Source: an uncultured Rhizobiaceae bacterium
GTDB taxonomy: Bacteria > Pseudomonadota > Alphaproteobacteria > Rhizobiales > Rhizobiaceae
Assembly: GCA_951813045.1 (NCBI GenBank)
Contig: CATOTF010000002.1
Coordinates: 2,108,001 to 2,172,000, forward strand
Length of the DNA stretch: 64,000 bases
Reading direction: 5' to 3'
In this document: piece by piece, positions 33,481 through 43,263 of the stretch
Position numbering within the stretch: position 1 is the stretch's first letter
How the letters are laid out: each line of letters begins with the position of its first letter
Notes under the pieces: generated by a model
What the model saw: only the letters and a program-made list of their open reading frames with translations
Told to the model about the DNA's origin: nothing
The model's database searches: none
Program-made: the position numbers and the translations under genes

Positions 33481-35043
33481 ATGACGACAATTGGCACCCC
33501 AAAAGAACTATCCGCCGGTGAGAACCGCGTGGCAATGACACCACAATCGGCAAAAGAGCTGCAAAAATTGGGCTTCGACTGCGTTATCCAGTCTGGTGCA
33601 GGAGATGCCGCCCGGTTTTCAGACTCCGAATACGAAAATGCCGGTGTGAAAGTGGTTAAAACCGCTGCCGCCCTTTGGAAAGGAGCGGATGTTATTGCCA
33701 AAGTCCGGCCAACAACAACAGCGGAATCGAAAAAGATGCGCGATGGTCAAACCATCATCTCGTTTGTTTATCCTGCTGAAAACAAAAAACTGATGGAAAC
33801 GGCAAAGACGGCCGGTTCCACCCTGATCGCAATGGACATGGTGCCGCGGATTTCACGCGCGCAGAAAATGGATGCCCTCTCATCAACTGCTAATATTGCA
33901 GGTTACAGGGCGGTGATTGAGGCTAGTAATTCGTTTGGCCGATTTTTTACGGGCCAGGTAACGGCCGCCGGTAAAGTGCCGCCCGCCAAAGTGTTGGTTA
34001 TTGGCGCGGGTGTTGCCGGACTTGCTGCCATTGGCGCGGCTCAATCAATGGGCGCCATTGTGCGGGCATTTGATGTGCGTCCTGAAGTTGCCGAGCAAAT
34101 CGAATCCATGGGCGCTGAATTCCTGTTTCTCGACTTTAATGAATCCGGCTCAGGTGACGGCGGGTATGCTGCCCCTTCTTCGCCAGAGTTTCGTGAAAAG
34201 CAACTTGAATTATTTCGCCAACAAGCGCCGGAGATTGATATCGTCATCACAACGGCGCTCATTCCTGGGCGGGATGCACCAAAACTCTGGTTGAAAGACA
34301 TGGTGGAAGCTATGAAGCCGGGTTCGGTCATCGTAGATCTCGCCGCCGAGCGAGGTGGCAATTGTGACCTGACTAAAAAAGATGAGAAAATCGAAACGCC
34401 AAATGGTGTTACCATCATCGGATACACCGATCTCGCCAGCCGGATGGCAACGCAGGCTTCGACTTTATATGCCACCAATGTCCGCCATATGATGACCGAT
34501 CTGACGCCGGAAAAAGACGGCGTCATCGTGCAAAATATGGAAGATGACGTTATCCGCGGTTCAACGGTGGCCCATGCCAGGGAAATTACCTTTCCGCCGC
34601 CGCCACCGAAAATTCAGGCAATCGCAAAGGCACCACCAAAAGCACCTGAACCCACGAAAGAAGAGATTGCAGCAAAAGAAGCCGCGGAAATACAGAAATC
34701 AGGCATCCGCGAAATCTTAATGCTAGCCTGCGGCGGCCTCGTAATGCTGATAATTGGTGCCTATGCACCGGCGAGTTTCATGCAACACATGATTGTATTT
34801 GCACTTGCCTGTTTTGTTGGTTTCCAGGTCATCTGGAACGTGAGCCACGCACTCCACACCCCGTTAATGTCAATAACCAACGCAATTTCCGGCATTATTG
34901 TGCTGGGCGCGCTGTTGCAGATCGGCTCCAGCAGTTGGATCGTTGTTATTCTGGCAGCAATATCGGTGTTCATCGCAACCATCAACATTGTTGGCGGCTT
35001 CATGGTCACACGGCGCATGCTCGCCATGTTCCAGAAAAGTTAA
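33481..35043 (+). CDS. pntA: NAD(P) transhydrogenase subunit alpha
   Basis: The ATG at 33481 gives 520 residues, close to the E. coli subunit; the in-frame ATG-like starts upstream add a non-family extension. The NAD-binding domain has [40 protein letters not shown] and [14 protein letters not shown]. Residues about 420-520 hold four membrane helices ([18 protein letters not shown] onward). With PntB it couples proton entry to reduction of NADP by NADH in the inner membrane. The two genes are 12 bp apart and nadK follows nearby. Confidence 0.95.
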   Translation: MTTIGTPKELSAGENRVAMTPQSAKELQKLGFDCVIQSGAGDAARFSDSEYENAGVKVVKTAAALWKGADVIAKVRPTTTAESKKMRDGQTIISFVYPAENKKLMETAKTAGSTLIAMDMVPRISRAQKMDALSSTANIAGYRAVIEASNSFGRFFTGQVTAAGKVPPAKVLVIGAGVAGLAAIGAAQSMGAIVRAFDVRPEVAEQIESMGAEFLFLDFNESGSGDGGYAAPSSPEFREKQLELFRQQAPEIDIVITTALIPGRDAPKLWLKDMVEAMKPGSVIVDLAAERGGNCDLTKKDEKIETPNGVTIIGYTDLASRMATQASTLYATNVRHMMTDLTPEKDGVIVQNMEDDVIRGSTVAHAREITFPPPPPKIQAIAKAPPKAPEPTKEEIAAKEAAEIQKSGIREILMLACGGLVMLIIGAYAPASFMQHMIVFALACFVGFQVIWNVSHALHTPLMSITNAISGIIVLGALLQIGSSSWIVVILAAISVFIATINIVGGFMVTRRMLAMFQKS

Positions 35044-35055
35044 GGGGCAAAGATT

Positions 35056-36429
35056 ATGGAAAATGGTTTTATTACCGCCGTTTATGTAACGGCAGCAGTT
35101 CTCTTCATTCTCGCCCTCGGAGGCATGAGCAATCAAGAGAGCGCCAAACGTTCAATCTGGTACGGAATTGTGGGTATGGGTTTGGCCGTGCTGGCCACCC
35201 TGTTCTCTGCGCAGGTGAGCAATTACTGGCTTGTCGTACTCATGATCGGTGGCGGCGCTGCCATTGGCGCGGTGGTCGCAAGAAAGGTGGAGATGACGGG
35301 AATGCCGCAGCTCGTGGCCGCCCTGCACTCTTTTGTTGGCCTTGCTGCAGTTTTTATCGGGTTGAACTCCGCCTATTCCCCCCCGGAAGGGTTGGTTGGT
35401 GCTGAGCGGGTTATCCATGAATGGGAGATCATCATCGGTGTATTCATCGGTGCCATAACATTCACCGGTTCCATCATCGCTTACGGCAAGCTTGCCGGAT
35501 CGCTGGATGGCAAGCCCCTTATGTTACCATTTCGGCACGGCCTAAATGCTGCCGGTATTGTTTTATGCCTCATTCTCGGCTTCATGTTTGCCGCCCACTA
35601 CGGGATGTGGACGATCATTTTAATAACTTTGATCGCCTTTGCCATAGGTGCCCACCTTGTGATGGGCATTGGCGGTGCCGACATGCCAGTGGTTGTATCG
35701 ATGTTGAACTCCTATTCGGGTTGGGCAGCAGCAGCGACCGGATTCCTGCTCGGCAACGACCTGTTGATCGTAACCGGGGCGCTCGTTGGCTCATCGGGTG
35801 CGATCCTCTCTTACATCATGTGCCGGGCGATGAATCGAAATTTCATTTCGGTAATTCTTGGCGGCTTTGGTGGTACATCAGGGCCTGCCATGGATATTGA
35901 AGGCGAGATGGTGGAAACTTCCGCTGAAGGCGTTGCGGCGGCACTACAGGATGCTGAGAGCGTTGTAATCGTGCCCGGATACGGCATGGCAGTTGCGCAA
36001 GCGCAGGGTTCCATATCCGAGCTCATCCGCCGCCTGCGGGACGCTGGAAAAAACGTTCGTTTTGCTATTCACCCTGTAGCAGGGCGCCTGCCCGGCCATA
36101 TGAACGTACTCTTGGCAGAGGCCAAGGTTCCCTACGATATTGTTCTGGAAATGGATGAGATCAACGATGACTTTCCAGAGACGGACGTCGTCATGGTGGT
36201 TGGCTCCAATGATATCGTTAATCCGGCAGCGCAGGAAGATCCAAACTCCCCCATCGCTGGAATGCCCGTTCTCGAGGTCTGGAAGGCAAAACAGGTATTC
36301 ATCTCAAAACGAGGTGCCGGTACAGGTTACTCCGGAATCGAGAACCCTTTGTTCTTTAAAGAAAACAGCCGCATGTTCTACGGAGACGCAAAAGCTTCTG
36401 TAGACATGCTGTTGCAAAAATTAGGCTAG
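35056..36429 (+). CDS. pntB: NAD(P) transhydrogenase subunit beta
   Basis: The 457-residue protein has about eight membrane helices (first 260 residues) and a C-terminal NADP-binding domain with [35 protein letters not shown] and [14 protein letters not shown], all standard for PntB. It completes the proton channel and binds NADP. Its length is normal and all expected motifs are present. Confidence 0.95.
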   Translation: MENGFITAVYVTAAVLFILALGGMSNQESAKRSIWYGIVGMGLAVLATLFSAQVSNYWLVVLMIGGGAAIGAVVARKVEMTGMPQLVAALHSFVGLAAVFIGLNSAYSPPEGLVGAERVIHEWEIIIGVFIGAITFTGSIIAYGKLAGSLDGKPLMLPFRHGLNAAGIVLCLILGFMFAAHYGMWTIILITLIAFAIGAHLVMGIGGADMPVVVSMLNSYSGWAAAATGFLLGNDLLIVTGALVGSSGAILSYIMCRAMNRNFISVILGGFGGTSGPAMDIEGEMVETSAEGVAAALQDAESVVIVPGYGMAVAQAQGSISELIRRLRDAGKNVRFAIHPVAGRLPGHMNVLLAEAKVPYDIVLEMDEINDDFPETDVVMVVGSNDIVNPAAQEDPNSPIAGMPVLEVWKAKQVFISKRGAGTGYSGIENPLFFKENSRMFYGDAKASVDMLLQKLG

Positions 36430-36505
36430 AAAATACTTCTGACGTAACGTAATAAAAAACTATGTTATGAAGATCGAATGCAATTAGGCTTTTTGGAGGC
36501 ACAAC

Positions 36506-37030
36506 ATGTCAACCGTATATTCCCTTCTCAGTCGCATAACGGCGGTGCTTGCCCTGATGGCAGCCCTCACGTTGTTCACCAATGGGCCAGTTCACGCCCA
36601 ATCCATTTGTAAGGGCCTTTCCAAATCAGCATGCGAGCGAAACGATGTTTGCTCCCATGTAAATGGATATACCCGATCTGACGGCGCCAAAGTTAAATCA
36701 TTTTGTCGGTCGAAGCCCGGCGGGGGCGCCAAATCTGCCAAGAAATCGACTAAAAAGAAGCCGGCAGTCAAAAAAGTCTCTGCAAAAAAGGAAACCGCGA
36801 CCGAAAAGAAAAAGCGTCTAGCGGCTGAAAAGAAGAAAAAACCAGCAAAAAAGAAAACTGCTAAAGCCAAAAAACCGAAGGCAAAAAAGAAAACTGTCGT
36901 AAAAACAAAACCAAAGAAGGCGGCTGAAAAAAAGAAGACCGCTAAAGCGAAAAAGACCAGCACAAAGAAAAAGCCTGCAAAGCGGAAACCAACAAAGAAA
37001 AAGAAGAAAAAAGCCGACGCGAGCAGCTGA
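36506..37030 (+). CDS. Exported protein with Cys-containing head and Lys/Ala-rich histone H1-like tail
   Basis: After GGAGG a 174-residue frame starts with a signal peptide (AVLALMAALTLFTNGPVHAQ). The mature head, about 45 residues, has four Cys (SICKGLSKSACERNDVCSH and KSFCRSK). From about residue 75 to the end nearly every second residue is Lys in KK/AKK/PAKK repeats, as in histone H1 C-termini. The combination of an export signal with a DNA-like-charge-binding tail is odd; it may bind envelope polyanions or nucleic acid. The family occurs in related bacteria, but its role is unknown. An open frame on the other strand is a composition artefact. Confidence 0.75.
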   Translation: MSTVYSLLSRITAVLALMAALTLFTNGPVHAQSICKGLSKSACERNDVCSHVNGYTRSDGAKVKSFCRSKPGGGAKSAKKSTKKKPAVKKVSAKKETATEKKKRLAAEKKKKPAKKKTAKAKKPKAKKKTVVKTKPKKAAEKKKTAKAKKTSTKKKPAKRKPTKKKKKKADASS

Positions 37031-37178
37031 CCTCATTATTCCCTGAAGTATATTTCCCTTCCTTAACGACCGGCTTTGAGGATGATCTGTTGACCGTGAA
37101 CAGGCTTGCCTTTGACAGCTCATCGGGCAATCATAATTTATTTAAAGCGGGCAACCGCGATTGTGATTGATCGGCCAA

Positions 37179-37946
37179 ATGACCACGCCTAAACTTTGTT
37201 TCATTGCCAATTCAACTGACACTGCAAAGAGTTCCAGAGACACATTAATTAAGCTCTATGGTTCAGTTGAGGCAAGTGAAGCAGATGTGATTGTCGCGCT
37301 TGGCGGTGACGGCTTTATGCTGGAAACACAGCTCAAGTTCATGAGTTCAGGAAAACCCGTTTATGGCATGAACAAAGGCACAGTCGGGTTTCTCATGAAC
37401 GAATATCGTGAAGACCGGCTTCACCAACGATTGAGCACGACGCTGCGTGCAACAATTCATCCACTTCAGATGGTGACAATTGATGAAGAAGGAGTGCGCC
37501 ACGAAGCGATGGCCTTCAACGAAGTCTCATTATTTCGTCAATCACATCAGGCCGCGCGTTTACGTATCACGATTGATGAAAAGCAGCGTATGGATTCTCT
37601 CACCTGTGATGGCGTTATGATCGCGACGCCACAGGGGTCAACCGCCTATAATCTATCAGCACACGGACCGATACTACCCCTTAAGGCTCCTCTACTCGCT
37701 TTAACGCCCGTCAGTGCATTTCGCCCACGTAACTGGCGAGGCGCCCTATTGCCGAACACATCAAGGGTAAAGATCGAAGTGCTTGAGCCATCTAAACGGC
37801 CTGTGAACGCCGTAGCAGACAACACCGAAATCAAGTCAGCGGTTGAGGTGAATATTCACGAGGACCGCCAAGCTTCCGGCGTCTTGTTGTTTGATCCCGA
37901 ACACACCTGGGAAGAACGTATACTGGACGAGCAGTTCCGGTATTGA
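37179..37946 (+). CDS. nadK: NAD kinase
   Basis: The ATG at 37179 gives 255 residues, normal for bacterial NAD kinase; TTG at 37167 would add four residues. The active-site motif is VIVALGGDGFMLETQLKFMS (GGDG), followed by VYGMNKGTVGFLMNEY, CDGVMIATPQGSTAYNLSAHG and PVSAFRPRNWRG. It phosphorylates NAD to NADP in the cytoplasm, which fits its place just after the transhydrogenase genes. Confidence 0.93.
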   Translation: MTTPKLCFIANSTDTAKSSRDTLIKLYGSVEASEADVIVALGGDGFMLETQLKFMSSGKPVYGMNKGTVGFLMNEYREDRLHQRLSTTLRATIHPLQMVTIDEEGVRHEAMAFNEVSLFRQSHQAARLRITIDEKQRMDSLTCDGVMIATPQGSTAYNLSAHGPILPLKAPLLALTPVSAFRPRNWRGALLPNTSRVKIEVLEPSKRPVNAVADNTEIKSAVEVNIHEDRQASGVLLFDPEHTWEERILDEQFRY

Positions 37947-37971
37947 GACTGATACTATTCAACCAACCGGT

Positions 37972-39063
37972 TCAAGCCGCTAACAGCAGTTGGCGCTCAT
38001 AATTGGCTGCGTTTTCACGTGAGGCTTCGCCGCTCATGCGTCCGAGCAGCGAGAATAAAGCTCCGTCCACCCCCGGATCATTTTCCACTCGGGATACAAT
38101 TTCGTTCAGCGCATCTGCAGCGGTGCATGGTTTTTGCCAAACCTGCACTGCGGCTTTAAACAGATTATAAGCACCGACGGGCAGCCCTGTGCGTTGATAC
38201 ATGGATTTGAAAGATGCTGTTCGCGCGTCGTCAACAATTGCCTGCACCCGTTTTAACGACATCCCGCTGAGAATTGAAAACGCCGCTTCCATAAACGCTG
38301 CGTGACCGCTGCATGCTGCTCGCACCAGCAGAGCTGTTGTAAGCTGATTGGTATTCCCCAAATGCTCCACATATTCTTTCATGTCCACTGGATTAACTCG
38401 TTCAGCAATTTCCAATGCTGAGCGATTGCAAGCATCATTCGCAATTTTCGAGAGACGGTCATTGCCGATCCAATTGCTTGATGTCGCCAGATTTACCAGG
38501 GACGAAGAAACCCGTTCAACGAGTATCTGACGGGTCCTTGCCTCTAGCCCGACTTGCATTAAAAGCTCCGCACGTATTGCAGCGCAATCGCCCAAGCGCG
38601 CGGCAACTTCATGCAGGAGACAGGGGCTCAATACAACGAGCTCGTTTTTCAGCAGCGCTTCAACCGCGCGCTCACACCCTTCCGCAACGAGGTACCGAAT
38701 TGCATCTCCGTCAACATTTTCTCGGTTTGCAACCGCTATTTGGGTGAGACATTCGCCCCGTTTGAGTTCGTGCAATAAATCTGCGGATCGCATCTGATCA
38801 CAGTATTGGAACACATGGGACGAGACTTCGGCGACGTCCTCCGCCAAACTCCACACCAACGTGCGTGGCGCATTTGAATGTTGGGAAATGGCTTTCGCCA
38901 TAGCCGCACGCACCCTGCAGCATGGGTCGTCCAGATAAAGTGTCATCACTTGCAGTGCGCCGTCTCGCTCATCATCGGCGATCCGGTCATCTAGAAAATT
39001 TTTAGCCAAACGGGTAATGGCATCAGCTCTTTGCTCAGTCCCTACACTCACAGACCAGGCCAT
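37972..39063 (-). CDS. DUF2336 domain-containing protein
   Basis: The start at 39063 (MAWSVSVGTEQRADAITRLA) gives 363 residues; the longer frame begins with a hydrophobic stretch without family match. The protein is all helical with HEAT-like repeats, such as RVRAAMAKAISQHSNAPRTL and NRENVDGDAIRYLVAEGCER, typical for DUF2336 of alphaproteobacteria. Members are cytoplasmic proteins of unknown role, some thought to be linked to regulation. It converges on nadK with a 25-bp gap. Confidence 0.85.
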   Translation of the reverse strand: MAWSVSVGTEQRADAITRLAKNFLDDRIADDERDGALQVMTLYLDDPCCRVRAAMAKAISQHSNAPRTLVWSLAEDVAEVSSHVFQYCDQMRSADLLHELKRGECLTQIAVANRENVDGDAIRYLVAEGCERAVEALLKNELVVLSPCLLHEVAARLGDCAAIRAELLMQVGLEARTRQILVERVSSSLVNLATSSNWIGNDRLSKIANDACNRSALEIAERVNPVDMKEYVEHLGNTNQLTTALLVRAACSGHAAFMEAAFSILSGMSLKRVQAIVDDARTASFKSMYQRTGLPVGAYNLFKAAVQVWQKPCTAADALNEIVSRVENDPGVDGALFSLLGRMSGEASRENAANYERQLLLAA

Positions 39064-39277
39064 AAAACGCTCTACAAACAAAACAAAACTCCAACGCAAC
39101 AAAAACTTGCCCAAAAACAATATAAATATTGGGCTTGGGATCACGATAGAATAAATTCCTTAATTGAACGTTCATCATAAAAATTTGCCATTTGCTAACC
39201 ATGTTTTCGCCCCAAAAGCTTGCCGCAGTTGCTCGCCTCGCTTAGCGTTTGGTGGGAAAATTCAAGGAGAATAAATA

Positions 39278-39742
39278 TTGGCTGGCCTGTTTTTTGAAGA
39301 ATTCTTTGAAGGTCAAACCTTCGAACATGAACTGCGTAAAACGCTTACTGAGAGCGACAACATGACGTTCTCCACCATGACATTAAACCCACAACCGCTG
39401 CATATTGACCGTCATTTTGCTGAACAAACGGAGTGGGGAAAGCCCCTGATGAATTCCATTATCACCTTGGGACTGGTAATTGGCGTATCTGTGGGCGACA
39501 CAACTCTGGGCACGACAATTGGCAATTTGGGGATGAGTGAAACAACTTTCCCGCATCCGGTTTTTCAGGGTGACACCGTATATGCTCGAACCGAGGTTGT
39601 TGCCGTTCGCGCTTCCCGTACCAAGCCGGATCGGGGAATCGTTGATTTCGTCCACCGTGGTTACAATCAGGATGATGTTCTTGTTTGCCAATGCCGGAGG
39701 CAAGCAATGATGCGCCGTCGTCCAGAAAATGGAACAATCTGA
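39278..39742 (+). CDS. MaoC-family dehydratase
   Basis: The gene starts with TTG at 39278 behind AAGGAGAATAAATA. The 154-residue hot-dog-fold protein has TESDNMTFSTMTLNPQPLHI then D, the hydratase motif with the catalytic Asp and His, and VFQGDTVYARTEVVAVRASR. It resembles mesaconyl-CoA (beta-methylmalyl-CoA) hydratases and other MaoC enzymes that act on 2-enoyl-CoA thioesters. Its stop overlaps the start of the CoA-ester lyase gene (TGATG), so the two act on the same thioester route, such as the ethylmalonyl-CoA or a related pathway. Confidence 0.85.
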   Translation: MAGLFFEEFFEGQTFEHELRKTLTESDNMTFSTMTLNPQPLHIDRHFAEQTEWGKPLMNSIITLGLVIGVSVGDTTLGTTIGNLGMSETTFPHPVFQGDTVYARTEVVAVRASRTKPDRGIVDFVHRGYNQDDVLVCQCRRQAMMRRRPENGTI

Positions 39743-40629
39743 TGCGTTCCGGACTATTCATACCAGGAGACAGTGAGCGTAAGCTCGAAAAAGGCATGGT
39801 CAGCCAAGCGGATAGTTTGTTCGTCGACCTGGAGGATTCAGTGGCGCTTGATAAAAAGGAGAAAGCCCGCGCCATCACTACTGATTTTCTCAGAAACGTA
39901 AGCACTGAAGAAAACCGCCCTCTCTTGTTTGTCCGCGTAAATGCATTTGACACCGGCCTGACTGAGGCAGACCTCGCTGCTGTAATGCAAGCAAAACCAG
40001 ACGGAATTGTCCTGCCCAAATCCGAAAACGGTAGCGACGTGACAAAGCTCGATGTCATCATGCGGGTCCATGAGGCCGACAATGGAATTGAAGATGGGTC
40101 GACAGATATCATTGCCATCATCACCGAAACTGCAATTGGCACGTTGAACGCAGGCACCTACCGAAAGTCCAGCAATCGTTTGCGCGGCGTGGCTTGGGGT
40201 GCAGAAGACCTGTCTGCAGATGTCGGCGCCTTGAGACGGCGCAACGAAAACGGAACGTACCGGGACCTGTTTCGTTTTGCGCGAATTCAGACGCTATTAG
40301 GTGCAATTGCTGCGGAAGTTGACCCAATTGATACGGTTTATCCGGATTTTCGCGATGAAAAAGGTTTCGAATCCGAGTGCCGTGAAGGCCTTTACGACGG
40401 ATTCACCGCCAAAATGGCTATCCACCCGGCTCAAGTGGCAATCATCAATGAGGTTTTTACACCGAGCGATATGGAAATAAAAAATGCACAATCCATTGTC
40501 GATGCATTTAACGCTGCCGGAAACCCGGGTGTAATAAGCATTAACGGTGAAATGCTGGACAGGCCCCATCTACGCAAAGCCGAGAAATTATTGAAACGGG
40601 TTTGCGGACTTAATAGTCAGGGGACGTAA
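39742..40629 (+). CDS. HpcH/HpaI-type CoA ester lyase
   Basis: The 295-residue enzyme starts at ATG 39742 overlapping the upstream stop. Motifs of the citrate lyase beta / malyl-CoA lyase group are MRSGLFIPGDSERKLEKG, SLFVDLEDSVALDKK (Glu and Asp metal ligands), IIAIITETAIGTLNAG, GVAWGAEDLSADVGA and GFTAKMAIHPAQVAIINEVF. It cleaves or forms a 3-hydroxyacyl-CoA such as malyl-CoA or beta-methylmalyl-CoA with magnesium. Together with MaoC it forms a two-gene operon ended by a hairpin. Confidence 0.9.
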   Translation: MRSGLFIPGDSERKLEKGMVSQADSLFVDLEDSVALDKKEKARAITTDFLRNVSTEENRPLLFVRVNAFDTGLTEADLAAVMQAKPDGIVLPKSENGSDVTKLDVIMRVHEADNGIEDGSTDIIAIITETAIGTLNAGTYRKSSNRLRGVAWGAEDLSADVGALRRRNENGTYRDLFRFARIQTLLGAIAAEVDPIDTVYPDFRDEKGFESECREGLYDGFTAKMAIHPAQVAIINEVFTPSDMEIKNAQSIVDAFNAAGNPGVISINGEMLDRPHLRKAEKLLKRVCGLNSQGT

Positions 40630-40631
40630 AA

Positions 40632-40659
40632 AAACCGCCGTTTCAAAAAACGACGGTTT
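40632..40659 (+). terminator. Terminator of the MaoC/lyase operon
   Basis: AAACCGCCGTTT pairs with AAACGACGGTTT (12 bp with one mismatch) around a short A-rich loop, 2 bp past the lyase stop. The right arm ends in a short T stretch. Confidence 0.65.
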
Positions 40660-40663
40660 CGGC

Positions 40664-40701
40664 ACTTCAACAATGATGTCAAAAAACATCAATTGTGAAG
40701 T
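40664..40701 (-). terminator. Terminator of the cold-shock gene
   Basis: ACTTCAACAATGATGT and ACATCAATTGTGAAGT form an imperfect 16-position stem just past the cold-shock stop, with an A-run in the loop. It probably ends the minus-strand transcript and faces the terminator of the lyase operon. Confidence 0.55.
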
Positions 40702-40704
40702 AAA

Positions 40705-40914
40705 TTATGCAGCTTCGATCTTGCTAACGGCAGGCTTGCCGCTACGTGGATCGATATCGGTTTCATAGCTGACCTTCTGACCTTCAGAAAGAGTTGCCAA
40801 GCCATTGCGCTCAAGCGCTGTCGCGTGAACGAATACATCGCTTCCGCCTTCAGTTGGCTCAATAAAGCCGAAGCCTTTGGTTTCATTGTAAAATTTAACG
40901 GTACCTGGTGTCAT
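40705..40914 (-). CDS. Cold-shock domain protein (CspA family)
   Basis: The 69-residue protein is a single cold-shock domain: [20 protein letters not shown] contains RNP1 (KGFGFI), and [14 protein letters not shown] contains RNP2 (VFVHA). It binds single-stranded RNA or DNA and acts as an RNA chaperone. The upstream region of about 215 bp carries a palindrome at 40998-41010 and may be a long leader, as is usual for csp genes. Confidence 0.95.
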   Translation of the reverse strand: MTPGTVKFYNETKGFGFIEPTEGGSDVFVHATALERNGLATLSEGQKVSYETDIDPRSGKPAVSKIEAA

Positions 40915-40997
40915 AATATAAGTCTTTCACTTCCAGTTTGCATTGGAACACTCGCGTGTCCGGTTATTCGAGATCGATGAATATTCTGAATGCTAAA

Positions 40998-41010
40998 CTA
41001 TCAGTGATAG
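40998..41010. promoter_or_regulatory. 13-bp palindrome (CTATCA-G-TGATAG) upstream of the cold-shock gene
   Basis: CTATCAGTGATAG is a perfect dyad 84 bp upstream of the cold-shock start. The same 13 bases form the core of the tet operator, but no tetR-like gene is near and flanks differ. It probably binds an unrelated dimeric regulator. Confidence 0.35.
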
Positions 41011-41131
41011 GTATGCGGACAGGCGTTCGTCTAATTTCGATAAGCCTCACTAGTCCTGAAATGAGACATTAACAAGACAATTCTAAATATTTCTTCCAGT
41101 TCGTTGCTGTGAAATTCATGTATTAAACAGC

Positions 41132-41731
41132 CTATCCTGGTCTTACCATCTCAAATAGTTCGTCCAGACAGACATAATCATGATAGCCCGAACGTAAAAT
41201 CGGATCGGCTTTCATCGTATCGAACCGTCCTTCTGTTGTAATCATCGCATCGTCGATATGAATGCCGGTCACCTGCCCCAAAACAATTGAATAAGTGGCT
41301 TTTCCGCCTTCCAATCGGTTCGGTGTAATAATGTCCAGAAGCTTACATTCCATGGAAGCAGCAGCGGCAGCAACCCGTGGGCAGGCAACCGTAATTCCTG
41401 GCGCTGCCTCTAATCCGGACTTTTCAAACTCGTTGACCCCTGGTTCAAAACCTGCGGATGATTGATTCATCTCATCTTTGAGAGACCGGCTCACATAATT
41501 AAAAGTAAACTCTCCGGTGTCAGCAGCATTTTGCGCGCTATCCTTCATCCCGCCGGATGCAAACATCAAAATAATTGGGTCGTCTGACACACCGTTGAAA
41601 AATGAATAGGGCGCCAAATTTGGCACACCGTTCTTGTCCAGGGTTGAAATCCACCCAATTGGACGGGGGGCAACAATTGCTTTGAATGGGTTATGAGGTA
41701 GACCATGAGGTTCATCGGCACGATAAAACAT
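41132..41731 (-). CDS. Flavin reductase-like FMN-binding protein
   Basis: The 199-residue product has the split-barrel FMN domain of flavin reductases: NPFKAIVAPRPIGWISTLDK then GVPNLAPYSFFNGVS, and ASGGMKDSAQNAADTGEFTF. It should bind FMN and reduce it or use it on a substrate. It follows the nitroreductase gene by 5 bp on the same strand and is likely cotranscribed with it. Confidence 0.85.
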   Translation of the reverse strand: MFYRADEPHGLPHNPFKAIVAPRPIGWISTLDKNGVPNLAPYSFFNGVSDDPIILMFASGGMKDSAQNAADTGEFTFNYVSRSLKDEMNQSSAGFEPGVNEFEKSGLEAAPGITVACPRVAAAAASMECKLLDIITPNRLEGGKATYSIVLGQVTGIHIDDAMITTEGRFDTMKADPILRSGYHDYVCLDELFEMVRPG

Positions 41732-41736
41732 GAATG

Positions 41737-42306
41737 TCAGCTTTCGCGAATGGTGAATAGAGAATCGATGTCGGGTCGTGGCCGCTCGTTTTTGGAAACC
41801 GGTGACGATCCAACATGAAGAATTCCCGCTACCCGCTCCCCCTCATCGAGGCCCAATATCTCGTCAGCATCATGCTCATAAACATACCAGGCCGTTAGCC
41901 ATTGGGCTTCATACCCAAGTGAATTTGCAGCTATCAGCGCATTCATACAGACCGCACCAGTAGAAAGATGCTGTTCCCATATCGGAATTTTTGGATGTTC
42001 TTGTGCCGTACTGATAACACCAAGAACGCACGGAGCATGCAATAACTTATCAGTACCTTGCTGCTTTTTAGCTGCATCTTCCATTTCTGGTTTGCTTTTC
42101 AGCAGGTCTGTCAGCTTGCCATGCATATTTTTGCGCGCTTCAGGTGTCCACAGGACAAACCTCCAGGGGGCAAGTTTGCCGTGGTCAGGAACACGGGAGG
42201 CAATCTCCAGAATTGTGTTGATCTCAGCGGAGCTGGGTCCCGGTTCCTCCAAGGTCATGGAAAGCGCAGATCGCCTGCTTTTCATATATTCTGTCAGTGA
42301 TGTCAT
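41737..42306 (-). CDS. Nitroreductase family protein
   Basis: The 189-residue protein has the nitroreductase FMN site: MKSRRSALSMTLEEPGPSSA, RVPDHGKLAPWRFVLWTPEA and AANSLGYEAQWLTAW. Size and motifs match the YdjA-like branch of short nitroreductases. It reduces nitroaromatics or quinones with NAD(P)H; the physiological substrate is unknown. It is the first gene of a pair with the flavin reductase-like gene. Confidence 0.88.
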   Translation of the reverse strand: MTSLTEYMKSRRSALSMTLEEPGPSSAEINTILEIASRVPDHGKLAPWRFVLWTPEARKNMHGKLTDLLKSKPEMEDAAKKQQGTDKLLHAPCVLGVISTAQEHPKIPIWEQHLSTGAVCMNALIAANSLGYEAQWLTAWYVYEHDADEILGLDEGERVAGILHVGSSPVSKNERPRPDIDSLFTIRES

Positions 42307-42390
42307 GGGAGGAATTCCGTAGAGTGTGTATTAACATTACCTGACCGATGGCCTCTTGAAAATGCCACAAGAACAGGAGAAAGGTGGAAT

Positions 42391-43263
42391 ATGTTAAAAT
42401 ATATATCATCCTGCCTGTTCCTCTTCTTCATCTGCGTTAACGCGTTCGCACAGCAGACTAAAACTGAATATGCGCCCGCTTCACCGGATGCGGACCCGAA
42501 CCGACCCGGTTATGAAATGCTGTTAGAAGCCAAACTGACTGATAAGAGCAAAACAATTGAACGGGGAATGGTTTGGCGCGTTTTTCGCGAGCGTGGGGAC
42601 AAGGAAGGAAAGCTACCACTCGTCGCCACTGCGAAAGGTGGCACAGCAGCCATCTCACTAAACGCTGGCACGTATCTGGTGCACGCAGCATTTGGACGGG
42701 CTGGTGCGATCAAACGCATCGTGCTGGACAGCGAAGGCGCCAGCGAATCCTTCATATTAAAGGCTGGTGGACTGGAGCTGAACGCAGAGACCGGGGGGAA
42801 ATCGATCCCGGAAAAAGACCTGAGATTCTCCATCTACGAGCTGGCCCAAAATGAGGAAGGGCAAAGAAAGCTAATTGCGCAAAGTGTTTCTGCAAACAAA
42901 ATTGTACAACTGAATGAAGGTACCTATCACGTGCTTTCACGTTACGGCGGCATCAACGCGACTGTACGTGCTGACCTTGAAGTTAAAGCGGGAACAGTCA
43001 CCCGCGCGGTCATGCAACATCGTGGCGCTTCAATTTCATTACGGCTTGTTTCCCGCACTGGTGGAGATCCAATCGCCAACACCGCATGGACTGTGTTTAC
43101 CCAGGACGGCGACGAGGTTTTTTCAAGCCGCTCAATCGCGCCGTCGCTCGTCCTATCGGAAGGCAGTTATGAAGCCGTTGTCCAAAACGGCTCCAATAAT
43201 TTTCGTAGGAACTTCGATGTCAAACCCGGCAAAAATATTCTGGTCGAAATCCTGTTGAATTAA
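42391..43263 (+). CDS. Exported hypothetical protein with three beta-rich repeats
   Basis: The 290-residue protein starts with a signal peptide ([18 protein letters not shown]). Three related segments follow at about residues 70-125, 160-215 and 245-290, each with a [10 protein letters not shown]-like core ([10 protein letters not shown] and [10 protein letters not shown]), then a strand ending in a Lys-Gly turn. This looks like tandem beta-sandwich domains for binding in the periplasm or cell surface. I do not recognise a named family. Its stop shares the TTAA tetranucleotide at 43260-43263 with the convergent thrS stop. Confidence 0.7.
   Translation: MLKYISSCLFLFFICVNAFAQQTKTEYAPASPDADPNRPGYEMLLEAKLTDKSKTIERGMVWRVFRERGDKEGKLPLVATAKGGTAAISLNAGTYLVHAAFGRAGAIKRIVLDSEGASESFILKAGGLELNAETGGKSIPEKDLRFSIYELAQNEEGQRKLIAQSVSANKIVQLNEGTYHVLSRYGGINATVRADLEVKAGTVTRAVMQHRGASISLRLVSRTGGDPIANTAWTVFTQDGDEVFSSRSIAPSLVLSEGSYEAVVQNGSNNFRRNFDVKPGKNILVEILLN

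Noticed and set aside
36592-36963. Phe-rich minus-strand frame opposite the Lys-rich gene
   Set aside because: It is the complement of AAG/AAA-rich codons and is explained by composition.
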